Below, one piece after another: positions 63,451-64,000 of a stretch of 64,000 nucleotides of DNA; the stretch's first letter is position 1, and every line of letters begins with the position of its first letter. The DNA is from Glandiceps talaboti (lineage: Eukaryota > Hemichordata > Enteropneusta > Spengelidae). The stretch covers positions 2,041,501 through 2,105,500 of the forward strand of contig NC_135560.1 in the NCBI RefSeq assembly GCF_964340395.1, read 5' to 3'. Below the pieces are notes generated by a model. That model made no database searches. It had not been told where the DNA came from and was given only the letters and a program-made list of their open reading frames with translations. The translations under genes were made by a program, and so were the position numbers.

Positions 63451-64000
63451 GAAATCTCAAATTCAACCATGCCCTTTGCATTGGAATGATGTAGATTATC
63501 ATGAGGCGCAGTTGAGTGATAATTTACCTTGTTCTGATGCAAAGGGTGAGGTTTACATGCAATACCTCACGTCAACGAGTTGGATTTTCGACTTGTACCA
63601 CAAAAAAAGGAATGAAAATATGATTTTGTTTGAGAGATTTTGAAATTTCTGACAGAGTTGATATGGTTACATGCGTCTACATATGAATGAATGTTGGTGA
63701 GAGGAATATAACGATGGACGTACAGCTGTGTCTCGTATGAAGTGTCCATCTCTGATTGGTCACTTACCGACATTGTAGAGATGATGTACATGTATTTTAA
63801 TTAGATGTACGTAATTAGTTAACAGTTGTAACCAAGGTGGACATTGTACAACATTGTTCATGTCATTATTTAGTTGTCTTTCATTTAGTCAACACTGAAT
63901 GAGTGTCATTCTTGCTGAGTCTTGAGTCAGGATGGACATATTTCCTGACTTCTCTAACATACACGATTATCTGATAGTAATTTGGAACAATTCTGCTCGC
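63451..64000. other. Unassigned right end
   Basis: The sequence leaves the 28-bp array and looks like ordinary single-copy DNA. A 71-codon plus-strand frame overlaps it but shows no domain. Nothing else supported. Confidence 0.5.

Overview
The window is nuclear DNA from an invertebrate animal. It holds two intron-rich housekeeping genes arranged head to head, an unusual load of minisatellites, and many transposable elements. I cannot name the species. The SINE with a GTAAAG...GCTATATAA-(ATT)n tail, the CR1/L2-like LINE and intron-boundary minisatellites would fit a cephalochordate or another marine invertebrate deuterostome or lophotrochozoan, but nothing here proves it.

Gene 1, minus strand, 46877 to 8108: cytosolic asparaginyl-tRNA synthetase (NARS1). 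I could reconstruct 20 coding exons with consistent splice phases and GT/AG borders, giving a complete 556-residue protein. Gene 2, plus strand, 53456 to 58949: translocon-associated protein subunit beta (SSR2/TRAP-beta), five coding exons, 189 residues, with the ATG as the last three bases of exon 1. About 6.6 kb separates the two start codons. It contains a near-palindrome of about 590 bp (47286-47877) and a 3.3-kb element with long inverted ends flanked by TA (48185-51485).

Roughly a third of the window is tandem repeat. I count about 15 unrelated arrays with units of 17 to 67 bp, and most larger introns of both genes carry one. Several overlap functional gene boundaries. The 34-bp array (17158-21998, about 142 copies) and the 25-bp array (31665-31827, 7 copies) are tandem copies of the exon 15 and exon 11 ends together with their splice donors. 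Exon 14 has a two-to-three-copy duplication of its donor region, exon 13 a duplicated acceptor with the extra AG destroyed, and the likely NARS1 poly(A) signal is triplicated. This is the most interesting signal in the window.

Mobile elements, left to right: a 5'-truncated, frameshifted non-LTR retrotransposon (1-2592); a TTA-flanked MITE (3950-4451) with a second partial copy; several elements built of divergent 110-190 bp core repeats, a microsatellite and a terminal hairpin (5.6, 22.5-23.8, 34.9-37.9 and 39.5-41.1 kb), resembling the pearl/HINE type; a TTAA-flanked 3.97-kb DNA transposon (26728-30698) inserted inside a 49-bp minisatellite, carrying a transposon-type ORF and two hairpin MITEs with 9-bp target duplications; a 1.7-kb inverted-repeat element (35978-37652) nested in a core-repeat element; a tRNA-derived SINE (41640-41984); and the 3.3-kb TA element. 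The last 550 bases hold nothing I recognise.
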